Below are positions 17,247 through 26,342 of a stretch of DNA of 64,000 nt, piece by piece. The notes beneath the pieces are model-generated. The model was not told the DNA's origin, did not search any database, and was given only the letters and a program-made list of their open reading frames with translations. The position numbers and the translations under genes were made by a program. Location of the stretch: assembly GCA_040768665.1 (NCBI GenBank), contig JAXGMN010000017.1, positions 181,504-245,503 of the forward strand, in the 5' to 3' direction. The DNA is from JABWBD01 sp040768665 (GTDB lineage Bacteria; Planctomycetota; Planctomycetia; Pirellulales; Thermoguttaceae). How positions within the stretch are numbered: position 1 is the first letter of the stretch; every line of letters starts with the position of its first letter.

Positions 17247-17342
17247 TCATCGTAGATGGCGAACTCTTCCGAAGTCCGCGTCACATGAGACGAGCACCGC
17301 GCCGTGGGAAATCGCCAGCGCAGCCAGACGAGCTGAAGATGC
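17247..17342 (-). pseudogene. C-terminal scrap of a PIN-domain (VapC-type) toxin
   Basis: The minus strand encodes ARLAALAISHGAVLVSCDADF then GRVRHLR and a stop. This matches the end of PIN-domain toxins (LAALAxxHGAxLVTxDxDFxRxxGL), including the last conserved acidic residues. Upstream, the frame hits a stop within five codons and runs into the 3' side of the sulfatase gene, so only about 30 residues survive. Confidence 0.45.
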
Positions 17343-17369
17343 CTACGATGCCCCTCGACATGCTGGAAT

Positions 17370-18812
17370 CTACCATGCCGGCTCGACCATTTCTCCGTTC
17401 ATTGTCTCCCACACGGTCATCAACTGGCGCAGCCGCTGGGGGGCCTGTCTTGCCAAGTCCTGCGACTCGGCGATATCCGCAGCCAGATCGTACAATTCCC
17501 AGGCACCTTCCTCGGGCGAGTTGCGGACCAGCTTCCAATCGCCGACGCGGATCGCGGTCCGCTTGCCAAGCCGCCAGTACAACACGTCGTGCGGGCTGCC
17601 GGACCGTTCACCGCGAAGGTACGGAATCAGGTCGACACCGTCCAGTTTCCGCGAGGCCGGGTCAGGAGCGCCGGCAACCGCTGCCGCGGTGCTGTAGACG
17701 TCCAGCGAGATGACCGGAGCCGCGTACGTCTGCCCCGCGGGCAAGCGGCCTTTCCACTGCAAGAGGAAAGGGATCCGAATGCCCCCTTCGTACATGTCGC
17801 CCTTTCCGCCCCGCAACGGACGATTGCTGCTGGTCAGTTCCCGCGTCGGACCGCCGTTGTCGCTGAGGAAGAAGACGAGCGTGCGCTGTTCCAGCCCTTC
17901 CTGCCGCAGCTTCGCCAGTACAACTCCCACGCTGTCATCGAGGTTCGACAGCATCCCGGCAAACACCCGACGGTGAATATCCTCGATATGGCCGAACCGC
18001 TTCATATAGGCGTCGGCGGCCTGAAGCGGACTGTGCACCGCGTTGTAGGCCAGGTAGAGAAAAAATGGCTTGTCGGCGTGGCGGCCGATGAAGTCGACCG
18101 CTTCGCGGGTGAACGCGTCGGTCAGGTAGTCGTGCTCCTCGACCGGTTGGCCGCCCCGCAGGATCGGGTTGTCGGCGTCGTACGCGGGTTCGTTGTGGCC
18201 CATATGGGTCGTATAGATCAACCGGTCGTCGACATAGCGCCCTTGCCCGCCGTCTGGGAGTCTTCTCCGCCGCAACATCGTGGTCACGTTCCGGTAAGGC
18301 GGCGGCACATAGAAGTGGCCTTCGTGCAAGAAGCCGAAGAACTCATCGAATCCCCGGCGCAGAGGATGGTGCTGGGCGGTGCCTCCCAGATGCCACTTGC
18401 CGACCATCGCCGTCGTGTACCCCGCGTCGCGCAGGTGTTCGGCGAGCGTCGTCTCGGCTGCCGGCAAACCGACGCGCGGATCCTCGTTCTTCGCGCCCAC
18501 CGGGTTCGACTCGTAGCCGAACCGCGTCTGGTATCGGCCACTCATCAACCCGGCGCGTGACGGGCTGCAGTAAGGGCCGGTGACGTAGCCGCTGGTGAAC
18601 CGGATGCCGGTGCGCGCGATCGAGTCGATGTGCGGAGTGGGGATCTCGGGGTTGCCCTGGCAGCCAAGTTCCCCGTAGCCGAGGTCGTCGGCAAGCAAGA
18701 GCACGATGTTCGGCCGAACGGGCTGCTCGGGCTCGGCGACCGCACGACCGTCGAGCATGAGCAGCGGAAAGCACAGCCAGGTGAGTTTCCGGAGCGAGGG
18801 CATGTCGGTCAT
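17370..18812 (-). CDS. Arylsulfatase-type sulfatase, exported
   Basis: Formylglycine-dependent type I sulfatase of 480 residues. The signal peptide ends near AVA-EPEQ (26). Metal-ligand Asp42/Asp43 sit in NIVLLLADDLGYGELGC, and the modification site Cys82 in CSPSRAGLMSGR needs a formylglycine-generating enzyme not seen here. TTAMVGKWHLGG and LSDNGGPTRELTSSNRPLRGG are also typical of the arylsulfatase A group. A substrate such as a sulfated polysaccharide is likely. The exact start (ATG 18812 or 18803) is uncertain because neither has a clear RBS. It lies 30 bases after another sulfatase on the same strand, so the two form a unit. Confidence 0.93.
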   Translation of the reverse strand: MTDMPSLRKLTWLCFPLLMLDGRAVAEPEQPVRPNIVLLLADDLGYGELGCQGNPEIPTPHIDSIARTGIRFTSGYVTGPYCSPSRAGLMSGRYQTRFGYESNPVGAKNEDPRVGLPAAETTLAEHLRDAGYTTAMVGKWHLGGTAQHHPLRRGFDEFFGFLHEGHFYVPPPYRNVTTMLRRRRLPDGGQGRYVDDRLIYTTHMGHNEPAYDADNPILRGGQPVEEHDYLTDAFTREAVDFIGRHADKPFFLYLAYNAVHSPLQAADAYMKRFGHIEDIHRRVFAGMLSNLDDSVGVVLAKLRQEGLEQRTLVFFLSDNGGPTRELTSSNRPLRGGKGDMYEGGIRIPFLLQWKGRLPAGQTYAAPVISLDVYSTAAAVAGAPDPASRKLDGVDLIPYLRGERSGSPHDVLYWRLGKRTAIRVGDWKLVRNSPEEGAWELYDLAADIAESQDLARQAPQRLRQLMTVWETMNGEMVEPAW

Positions 18813-18842
18813 CCTGGGAGGTGGTCAGGCGATAAACTCGGT

Positions 18843-20465
18843 TTACTTCGAGGAGTCGGCGGGAGTTTGCCCGGTCAGGGAAAAAAGCATCTCTCGCAGT
18901 TCGGCTTTCTTGGCGGTGTGATCGGGTTTTCGAGCCAAGTTCGTCCACTCCTGGGGGTCGCGGGTGTGGTCGTACAACTCTTCATCGCCGTCGGCATAAA
19001 GGATGTAGCGCCAATCGGCGGTACGCACGGTGAAGTGTTGCTTCGCCGGCGGGGCAACCACGCCGGTCTCGACCTTCTCGCCGCCCTCGATGCACGACAG
19101 GGCGGCAGCCGGCACGGTCCACTTGGCGCCGGTCGGATCCGCCAGCAGGGGACGGAGCGAGTGCCCGTCCAGATTGCAGCCGTTTCCGCTCGCATTGGGC
19201 TCGCTCGGCAGGCCGCAAAGGTCCGCGAGGGTTGGGTACAGGTCGACGAGCGAGACCGGGCGAAGGCTGTCGGCCCCGGCGCGGCTCACTCCCGGTGCGC
19301 GAATCAGCAAGGGCACGCGAGTCGCCTCTTCCCAGCACGTCTTCTTGATCAGGAGGCCTTTTTCGCCCATGTGAAAGCCGTGGTCGGACGTGAAGACGAC
19401 AATCGTGTTGTCCGACATTCCGGCTTCGTCCAAGATGGTCATGAGGCGGCCGACCTGATCGTCGACAAACGCGGCGCACGCCAGGTAGGCACGGATCCAC
19501 ATCCGCCAACCGCGGTCGCCTCCGTAAGCCATTCTCAGCCGCTCCAGCCGCAGATACCAGTCGTTGCCGGCCTGCTTCATCCCGGGAATGAACCGCCCGC
19601 AGTCTGCAAGATCGTCGGGCTGGTAGGGCGGAAGCCTGATTTCTTCGAGGGGGAAAAGATCGAAATACTTCTTCGGCACGACCCAAGGACAATGCGGCCG
19701 AAGGAAGCCGACCGCCAACAGCAGGGGACGGTCGCGTTTTTCCAGGAGCACCTTGCGAGCAAATGCCACCGACTGTTCGTCGATCATCAGGTCGCGGTCG
19801 TCGTCGCTGACGTACCGAAACGGCTTGCCGAGATCTCGCCAGCCCGTGTAGCCGGGGATGCCGTGTTTCAGGTCGGGCCTGACGCTGGGGATCTCAGAGA
19901 GCGGAACCATCGTCTCGAATCCGTTGCCGCCCCAGGGAGGCTTCGACGCGGGATGGCGGGTCGCGAAGGGCGACTTCGTCTTGCCGTCCCACGGCCACGG
20001 GCCGAACGACGCGGGGGCGCCGAAGTTCTCTCGCCCAAACAACTCGACGGTGTGGTGATTGTTATGGAAGAGTTTGCCGGTGCCGCGGACATCGTAACCG
20101 TGCCGGCGGAAGTGCTCGAACAGTGTCACCGCGTGTTTTCCGGCCGGCGTGTCGCGCCACGTGTAGTTGTTCTGGTTGTGCCCGTAGAGGCCGGTCGTGT
20201 GCGGATAGAGCCCCGTCCACAAGCTTCCCCGCGACGGTCCGCACACCGGGTTATTCGAGTAGGCATGCTGGAAACGCACCGCCGACTGCGACAGGCGATC
20301 GAGATTCGGTGTTTTCGCCTGAGGGTGACCGCCCAGGCCCTCGATTGAATCGTTCAGGTCGTCGCAGATGACGAACAGGACATTAGGCCGTTGGGGCTCC
20401 GCGCCTTCCGCGGCGCCGAGTGCTGCAAGGAGGCCCAGAATCGGAAGTGCTCGCAGTATTCTCAT
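18843..20465 (-). CDS. Iduronate-2-sulfatase-like sulfatase, exported
   Basis: A 540-residue type I sulfatase with a signal peptide (to GAAEG-AEP). Metal-binding Asp35/Asp36 are in NVLFVICDDLNDSIEGLGG and the formylglycine site Cys75 is in CGPSRGSLWTGLYP. RGTGKLFHNNHH, LAVGFLRPHCPWVVPKKYFD and VFTSDHGFHMGEKG are hallmarks of the iduronate-2-sulfatase subgroup. The ATG has GGAG nine bases upstream. Probably desulfates a polysaccharide outside the cytoplasm together with the downstream sulfatase and, perhaps, the oligogalacturonate-lyase-like protein encoded just upstream. Confidence 0.94.
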   Translation of the reverse strand: MRILRALPILGLLAALGAAEGAEPQRPNVLFVICDDLNDSIEGLGGHPQAKTPNLDRLSQSAVRFQHAYSNNPVCGPSRGSLWTGLYPHTTGLYGHNQNNYTWRDTPAGKHAVTLFEHFRRHGYDVRGTGKLFHNNHHTVELFGRENFGAPASFGPWPWDGKTKSPFATRHPASKPPWGGNGFETMVPLSEIPSVRPDLKHGIPGYTGWRDLGKPFRYVSDDDRDLMIDEQSVAFARKVLLEKRDRPLLLAVGFLRPHCPWVVPKKYFDLFPLEEIRLPPYQPDDLADCGRFIPGMKQAGNDWYLRLERLRMAYGGDRGWRMWIRAYLACAAFVDDQVGRLMTILDEAGMSDNTIVVFTSDHGFHMGEKGLLIKKTCWEEATRVPLLIRAPGVSRAGADSLRPVSLVDLYPTLADLCGLPSEPNASGNGCNLDGHSLRPLLADPTGAKWTVPAAALSCIEGGEKVETGVVAPPAKQHFTVRTADWRYILYADGDEELYDHTRDPQEWTNLARKPDHTAKKAELREMLFSLTGQTPADSSK

Positions 20466-20501
20466 CGCGCTGATCTCCGCAGACTGAAACCCATTCGATT
20501 T

Positions 20502-21698
20502 TCAAAGCCCCGTAAGAAAACGTTCGGGAATTCTCGCGCCATAGACCTGTGCAACTCCGGACCGCGTCGAGTTGAAGATGAGCCATCGGTTATCGGCGGT
20601 CAGGTAGGGATGCGTATGCGACCACTGCTTGCGGTCGTGCTTCGTGCGGCTGAAGACGGCGCGCCGATGCTTGCCACTCGCAAGCGAGCCGATATGAATA
20701 GGGATATCCTTCTCGCCCGTGGCGTCGCCGATCCAAAAGGCCCCGCACCGCGAGACGCTGACGTGGCCGAAACGGACCGGCGTGGCGCCGGCAAGCCGCG
20801 GGGAGGAATCTTCCAGGCCGGCCGTCCACACGTTGCCCCGGCTGTCCTTGTCGGTCGCCGTGGAAAACAGGATGCGGTCCGTATCGCCGATCCAGGCTTC
20901 GTGCCCGGTGGGCCGCGGCGTGTGCGGCCGGTCGGCGGGGAACCAGCGGATTCCTTCGCGGTCGACTTCCAGGGCGCCGAGATGAACCTCCTTCACGTCG
21001 GGCAGCTTGTTGGCTTGGATGAGCACGCGGTTGCGAACGTCGCGCGAGAACTGTTCGTGCTTGAAGTGGTATTCCGTTCGTTGGGCCAGTATCCTTCGCT
21101 CGCCAGTCTTGAGATCGATGACGAGCACCTTGCTGCCGCCGTTGTCCGGGTGGACGCTTGCCGCGTAGTACCGCAGATCCGGCGAGACCGTTCCGTAGCT
21201 GAAGCGGCCTTCCTGCTGCGGCAGCTCAATCACGTCTTCCTTGGCGAGCGTCTGATAGTGGCACCGCCGCAGCATCAGCCGGTCGCCGGTCATTTCCTGA
21301 TAGTAAAGGTAGTCGCCCCAGGCGTGGAACGCCGGGAATCGGGGTTCCTTGGTAACAACTGCGTGCAGCGAACCGTCGCTGAGGTCGAGAATCGAAAGCC
21401 CACCATCCCGACCGTTCGCGGCGTAGTGCCTGATCGCGATGCGGTTTCCTTGGCGATTGGCATAGGGTTGCTCTCCGTAGATCGCGTCGGTCGGCCGAGG
21501 ATCGTCGGTGAGCGGGTAGATCTCCGCGCCGCTGTCCGGATCGGTCTCGATCGGGGCCGCGAGCCAGTCTTTCGGATCCGACGCGTTCGCCCCGGGCGCT
21601 GCGGTGGCGAGCCCCGCAACGGTTATGGCGGTAAACCGAAGGAAGTCTCTTCGTGACGACCTGGCCGGCGAACTCATCGTGGTTGCGGGGGAATACAT
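20502..21698 (-). CDS. Tat-exported oligogalacturonate-lyase-like propeller protein
   Basis: A 398-residue protein. A twin-arginine signal (RSSRRDFLRFTAITVAGLAT) is followed by a seven-bladed PD40-type propeller. The closing blade HTHPYLTADNRWLIFNSTRS then GVAQVYGARIP is the signature end of oligogalacturonate lyase (PL22) homologues, and HEQFSRDVRNRVLI lies where that family binds metal through His residues. It may cleave short uronide oligomers in the periplasm; many planctomycete members are uncharacterised. ATG 21698, preceded by AGGAGAG, is preferred over the longer ORF from 21881. Divergent from the CBM9/DUF4091 gene and 36 bases upstream of the sulfatases. Confidence 0.82.
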   Translation of the reverse strand: MYSPATTMSSPARSSRRDFLRFTAITVAGLATAAPGANASDPKDWLAAPIETDPDSGAEIYPLTDDPRPTDAIYGEQPYANRQGNRIAIRHYAANGRDGGLSILDLSDGSLHAVVTKEPRFPAFHAWGDYLYYQEMTGDRLMLRRCHYQTLAKEDVIELPQQEGRFSYGTVSPDLRYYAASVHPDNGGSKVLVIDLKTGERRILAQRTEYHFKHEQFSRDVRNRVLIQANKLPDVKEVHLGALEVDREGIRWFPADRPHTPRPTGHEAWIGDTDRILFSTATDKDSRGNVWTAGLEDSSPRLAGATPVRFGHVSVSRCGAFWIGDATGEKDIPIHIGSLASGKHRRAVFSRTKHDRKQWSHTHPYLTADNRWLIFNSTRSGVAQVYGARIPERFLTGL

Positions 21699-21855
21699 GG
21701 CAAGCTCTCCTGGGAGTCCGTGCAATGGCGTACGACGTTGGGTGGATGCCTGGCAGCATAGCAGATCGCGTCGCATACGGCGACACCTTGGTATGCGGCA
21801 AGTGTGTGAAGTGGGAACCGCGTATGGGCTCGGCAGTGGGCAATAGGAGGATAAC

Positions 21856-24800
21856 TTGACGGTGCCTCGCGCCGCAGACACAATGCGTCTGTGTCACCCT
21901 TGGTTCCAGGCGAGCGAGTACCTAATGATTATGCTTCCAGTTCGACGAAATGTACCCCGACTGACTTCGTGCCTGCTGTTGCTCGCCGTCAGCACCGGCC
22001 TGGCGGCCGACGATCGAGCAGTTCTCGATCCGATCGCCCCGGAAGTGGCTGAGCAATGCAACCTGGTTCAGAACGGCGGTTTCGAGGAGGGAAACGCCGC
22101 GCCGGCGTATTGGAATCGCCATCCGCCCACGGATAGCGACGGCAACCGCCTCCTGCGAGACGCGACCGTCGCGCATCGCGGGGGTGCGAGCGGCCTTATT
22201 GTTGGAATGCCGCCGCGGCCCGGCGTGATGCCGGCCAATCTGCAATGGAACCGGTACGGCATTCCCGTCGAGGGCGGGTCAGCCCTGATCCTCTCCTGTT
22301 TTGTGAAGACCGAAGGGACAACGCCGTTTCGCATCGGCTGCCACTTCTACGACGAGAAACGGCGGCACCTCGGCTTCCAGGGCGTTCCTTTCCCCTCGTC
22401 GAACTCCGAATGGACTTATCTTCGCGAACAGGTGACGGTACCCGATGCGGCGCGGCAGATGGGATTCGTCCTCTACGCCGATCCGACGGGCAGAACCTGG
22501 TACGACGACGTCGCCGTTCTGGGCACTCCCACGGCCGCCGCCGTACGCGGCACTCCGAAGATCGATGGAAAGCTCAACGACGCCTGCTGGCCCGTGGACC
22601 AGGCCATTTCGCGGTTCGCCGTGCACACCGGAACGAAGCTGCCGTCGGAAAGGACCCTTGCGTGGCTCGCTTACGACAATGATGGGCTGTACGTTGCCTT
22701 GCGCTGCCCTCATCCCAACGGCGCTACGTTGCAGGCGGAGTGCGACCAGCACGACGGAAAGGTCTGGCTTGACGATAGCGTCGAGGTCTTTCTGGACCCG
22801 AATCACGACCACCACGACTACTTCCAACTCTGCATCAACTGCCGGGGACAGATCCGGGATTCGCGAGGCACGGACTTGGCCTGGGAATCGGCCGCCGAGG
22901 CGATCGTCGATCGATCCGGCGATGCGTGGACGGTCGAGGTCAAGATCCCGTACGACCACCTGGACATCGGCGTCGACGCCGGCACGATCTGGGGCATCAA
23001 TCTGGTCAGAAACGACCGCGTTCACGGCGAGACTTCCACCTGGTCGCTCGGCGGACTGCACGACGCGCGCCGATTCGGCAACGTGATGCTCGAGCCGGAT
23101 CTTTGGCGATTTCGGCGAAACGGGCTGCTTGAGGAACTGGCAATCCGCCAGGGCGATATCGACCGTCTGCGAGACGAAATGCGGGAGGCCGGCATGACCG
23201 ACCGAGCCATGGCCGTGCCCGAGCGAATCTTGCGAGAGGCCGAAGAATGTCTGCGGCAGCTCGGCCGGCGCATTGGCGGCCAGACCGGCGACGATTCGAA
23301 GTTCCTGGCAGAACTGCGGCAAGCCCTCGCCGATCTGCCGAAGCGCGCCGCCGAGGCTCGCAGTGCGGCGACGGAGTATCTTTTGACCACGCAACAGGCC
23401 GGGCCGGGGAGTTTCCGGGTCGCCATCGCGCATTCGCTGCAGAAAGTGCCAAGAGACCGGCCGTGGAGTGGCGGTGTCTTCGCCAACCGCGTTCGTCTGG
23501 AGGCCGCTCGCGACGAAACCGAGTCGTTTCAGTTGGTCATTATCCCCGACGAAACAAGCCTGCAGGGTGTAACGGTCGAACCGTCTGCCTTGCGGGGCGA
23601 CGGCGGCGAGATTCCCGTCCAGTGGCGCCGCGTCGATTACGTGGAGACGATCGAGCCCAAATACCCGACGGAGTACGTCGGCTGGTGGCCCGATCCGCTG
23701 CTGCCGCCGGAGCCTGTCGATGTCCAGGCCGGACAGCGGCAGCCGCTCTGGTTCAGCGTCGACGTTCCGCCGGAAGCCAGTCCCGGCCTGTATTCGGGCC
23801 AGGTCACGATCCGCCACGGCAAGCACCGCATCGCCGTTCCCGTCGAGCTTCGCGTCCGCACGTTCCGCCTGCCGAGGCCGGGCACGTTGGCCACGGCCTT
23901 CGGCAATTACGCGAACGTCCTCTCGGAAGGCTACTACGGCAAGGGAGACTATCGCCGCAACATGGCGATCGACGACTACGCGCGATGGTGCAAATTCATG
24001 GGCCGCTATCGCATCGGCGCGAAGAACATGGGCAGAGAGTACGTCAGGGTGGCTCGCGAACGCGACAACTGGCGGGCCGATCTTTCCGCCCTGACGGAGA
24101 CCGTTGGCAAGCTGGTGCCGAAGTTTTACGCGCCGTACTCGGTCGGCATGCACCGCCTGCCGAGCTCGCCGAACCTGTCGGGCGACAATCTTCCCAATAC
24201 ATCGGATTGGGCCCGCCAGACGGCCGCAATCGCCCGCGAGTGGCAACGGCTGGGGTTGTCGCCCGAGGCGTTTCTTTACGGTGTCGACGAGCCCGCGCCG
24301 GCCCACTATCCGCTGCTTCGCGACGCCTACCAGAAGCTGCGCGAAGCCGTGCCCGAGTATCCGATTATGCAGACGGTCAATCACCAGGAGCCGGCGGAGT
24401 TGGCCGGCCTGGTGGGCATCTGGTGCCCGTTAAGCTCCCGGCTCGACTCGAATTTCTACGCCGAACGGCGCAAGGCGGGCGACACGCTGTGGACGTACGT
24501 CTGCTGCGGCCCGACCCATCCTTATGCCAACTTCTTCGTCGACCGCCCGGCCACGGAGCACCGCGTCCTCTTCTGGCAGACCCGCAAAGCGGGCGCGACG
24601 GGAGTGCTGTACTGGTGCGTGTGTTATTGGCAGGGGCTGCCGCTGCCCGGCACGGGCAAACCTTCATGGCCGGAGGTGCCGATGCGGTTTGAGGATCTCG
24701 GCACGGCGACGCGATACAAGGTCAACGGCGACGGGGTGCTCCTCTATCCCGGACCGGGCTTTGAGCCCTGTGCGTCGCTGCGGCTCGAAGTCATTCGCGA

Positions 24801-25041
24801 CGGCATTGAAGATTACGAGTATCTGGCCCTGCTCAGCCGCCTTGTCGAGCAAGCCAGAGCGCTACCGGTCTCGAAACGTCCCGACGCCGAGCGGTTGGCC
24901 GACGCCGAACGTCTATGCACCGTCCCGGATGAGATTTCTCGCTCGATGGCCGACTACACCCAAGAGCCGGACGATATCTTCGATCGTCGCAAAGAGATCG
25001 GCGACATGATCGACCAGCTTGTTCCGTTCGTCGCGCCGTGA
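21856..25041 (+). CDS. Secreted CBM9-like and DUF4091 glycoside-hydrolase-like protein
   Basis: A 1061-residue protein. A hydrophobic segment (LTSCLLLLAVSTGLAAD, about 36-52) is followed by a jelly-roll carbohydrate-binding region (about 65-225), a CBM9-like sugar-binding domain (about 230-420, PKIDGKLNDACWP through WGINLVRND), a helical linker with heptads (440-510), and a large C-terminal domain. The latter ends in LRLEVIRDGIEDYEYLALLSRL, the DUF4091 signature found in suspected glycosidases. A textbook AGGAGG sits five bases before TTG 21856; ATG 21925/21931 would start nearer the signal peptide but lack an RBS. Probably degrades a polysaccharide with the divergent sulfatase/lyase set. Confidence 0.85.
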   Translation: MTVPRAADTMRLCHPWFQASEYLMIMLPVRRNVPRLTSCLLLLAVSTGLAADDRAVLDPIAPEVAEQCNLVQNGGFEEGNAAPAYWNRHPPTDSDGNRLLRDATVAHRGGASGLIVGMPPRPGVMPANLQWNRYGIPVEGGSALILSCFVKTEGTTPFRIGCHFYDEKRRHLGFQGVPFPSSNSEWTYLREQVTVPDAARQMGFVLYADPTGRTWYDDVAVLGTPTAAAVRGTPKIDGKLNDACWPVDQAISRFAVHTGTKLPSERTLAWLAYDNDGLYVALRCPHPNGATLQAECDQHDGKVWLDDSVEVFLDPNHDHHDYFQLCINCRGQIRDSRGTDLAWESAAEAIVDRSGDAWTVEVKIPYDHLDIGVDAGTIWGINLVRNDRVHGETSTWSLGGLHDARRFGNVMLEPDLWRFRRNGLLEELAIRQGDIDRLRDEMREAGMTDRAMAVPERILREAEECLRQLGRRIGGQTGDDSKFLAELRQALADLPKRAAEARSAATEYLLTTQQAGPGSFRVAIAHSLQKVPRDRPWSGGVFANRVRLEAARDETESFQLVIIPDETSLQGVTVEPSALRGDGGEIPVQWRRVDYVETIEPKYPTEYVGWWPDPLLPPEPVDVQAGQRQPLWFSVDVPPEASPGLYSGQVTIRHGKHRIAVPVELRVRTFRLPRPGTLATAFGNYANVLSEGYYGKGDYRRNMAIDDYARWCKFMGRYRIGAKNMGREYVRVARERDNWRADLSALTETVGKLVPKFYAPYSVGMHRLPSSPNLSGDNLPNTSDWARQTAAIAREWQRLGLSPEAFLYGVDEPAPAHYPLLRDAYQKLREAVPEYPIMQTVNHQEPAELAGLVGIWCPLSSRLDSNFYAERRKAGDTLWTYVCCGPTHPYANFFVDRPATEHRVLFWQTRKAGATGVLYWCVCYWQGLPLPGTGKPSWPEVPMRFEDLGTATRYKVNGDGVLLYPGPGFEPCASLRLEVIRDGIEDYEYLALLSRLVEQARALPVSKRPDAERLADAERLCTVPDEISRSMADYTQEPDDIFDRRKEIGDMIDQLVPFVAP

Positions 25042-25549
25042 GGCGCCCTCAACGTTCTTGAGAGACAGAAAAGACTGAACCGCAGAGCGGAAGTGGAGCT
25101 TGCTGTTACCGGCTTTCGGATGTGGTGCCCAAGTTGGCGATTTCTCAGAACGGAGGCACCTTGGGCACCACGCGCTTCTGGGTGGCAAAAAGACCGCCCA
25201 GTCCCCCGGCCGTTGGTCAGGGGAGGGGAGTCGGCGGGCGGCGGGGCCGTTTACCAGATTGCCAAAGAGCTGCGGAGCGGGGAGCCGCAAAGTCGGCTGC
25301 CGGCGGTCCGGGGGGCATGTGTTCACATGTCCATTCACCTGCGCCATTGTGGCCGATGCGGCGCGCTAGGTCAAGCAATTTTTTGAAACAAGAGCGGTAA
25401 GTAGATGCGGGGATTGGAGTTATTACGCCGTCGCATGGCGTGGGAAGTGCGTCACGCGGTACGGCCCAGCCCGTGATGGGACGGCTCCTCTTTCGCGGGG
25501 CTGAATTCCAGTCGCTCGACCACCTCGACATCGTCGGCGGCGGCGTGTT
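25042..25549. other. Non-coding stretch, no supported gene
   Basis: About 500 bases after the DUF4091 gene. No ORF here has an RBS or family resemblance. A near-palindrome GGTGCCCAAGTTGG...CCTTGGGCACC occurs at about 25124-25180. The stretch leads into toxin and transposase remnants and looks like decayed DNA. Confidence 0.5.
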
Positions 25550-25747
25550 TTGGCCACACCACCGGAGCAGTTGGCCGTGTCGGTGATCACATTCGAGGAG
25601 CAACGGGGCGCTTGGTATACGCAAATCCGCGAGGCGCGCGATCCGGAGAAGATGGCCCGAGCGTACGAGGGCCTCTTGCAGATTCTGGACGACGCGAAAG
25701 GTCTTCGCATTCTTCCTTTCTCGAGTACTTGGCTACGAGGGTGTTGA
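25550..25747 (+). pseudogene. VapC-type PIN toxin fragment
   Basis: The middle of a PIN-domain ribonuclease toxin: ATPPEQLAVSVITFEEQRGA, then WYTQIREARDPEKMARAYEG and LRILPFS, the standard order in VapC proteins. The first 30-odd residues with the first catalytic Asp are missing, the frame shifts after LPFS, and no antitoxin lies upstream. Non-functional remnant. Confidence 0.6.
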
Positions 25748-26002
25748 CGTTCGGCTGGTGCATGAGAAACAGCGTTGCAGACAGCCCGGACGACCACATC
25801 GGTTGAAAACAAAGCAGCCGGTGAGACCAAGGCGGCAGCCATGTCCCTCACCGGCCCGGCATCTGCCGGGCGGATCGGTCTGCGCGGCGCGGGGCGACGA
25901 TGCCTTCATTGTACGGCGGACCGTACCGATGAGGGAGAACAAGCATGCGCTCGCTGCTGTTTTCGTGGCCGTCAACGGTTGCGCACCGACAAGTGGTTTC
26001 CA

Positions 26003-26293
26003 CTATTCCGAAACGGCTGCGACTGCACGCCCGCTTCGACCGGACGCACTTGGGCAAGCTCTTGTGCCTGGACGTGCGTGGAGCTTCTCCTCTTTCGCCG
26101 TGCCGTACTTCCACCGCCAGAGACTCGACCACTGCCACTGCTCGGCTTGCTCGACAAGGACCGCACGCAGCGCGTTTCGCTCTACATAGCGGCATACCGC
26201 GTAGAAGTGGTCGTCGTTCGGAATTGGAAACGACTTGAAGCGGCCCTGGTATACGTGCCCGCTCCCCGCCGAACCTCGATACGCGTGCCACCG
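26003..26293 (-). pseudogene. REP-associated (Y1/RAYT) transposase C-terminal remnant
   Basis: The minus strand reads RWHAYRGSAGSGHVYQGRFK, SFPIPNDDHFYAVCRYVERN and ALRAVLVEQAEQWQWSSLWR. That is the well-conserved C-terminal part of REP-associated tyrosine transposases. The catalytic His-hydrophobic-His and Tyr region is absent: a stop lies just upstream and the sequence beyond it is unrelated. It ends with a non-homologous tail. Clearly a dead remnant, of a different subfamily from the Y1 elements at 33.6-36.8 kb. Confidence 0.7.
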
Positions 26294-26342
26294 CTATTGA
26301 TGGGCCAAGGACAAAAAACCGTTGGGTTCAGCGCCCCACCGG

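Noticed and set aside
22279..24384. 701-codon minus-strand ORF opposite the CBM9/DUF4091 gene
   Set aside because: Shadow of a gene with clear domain signatures; no RBS or family match.
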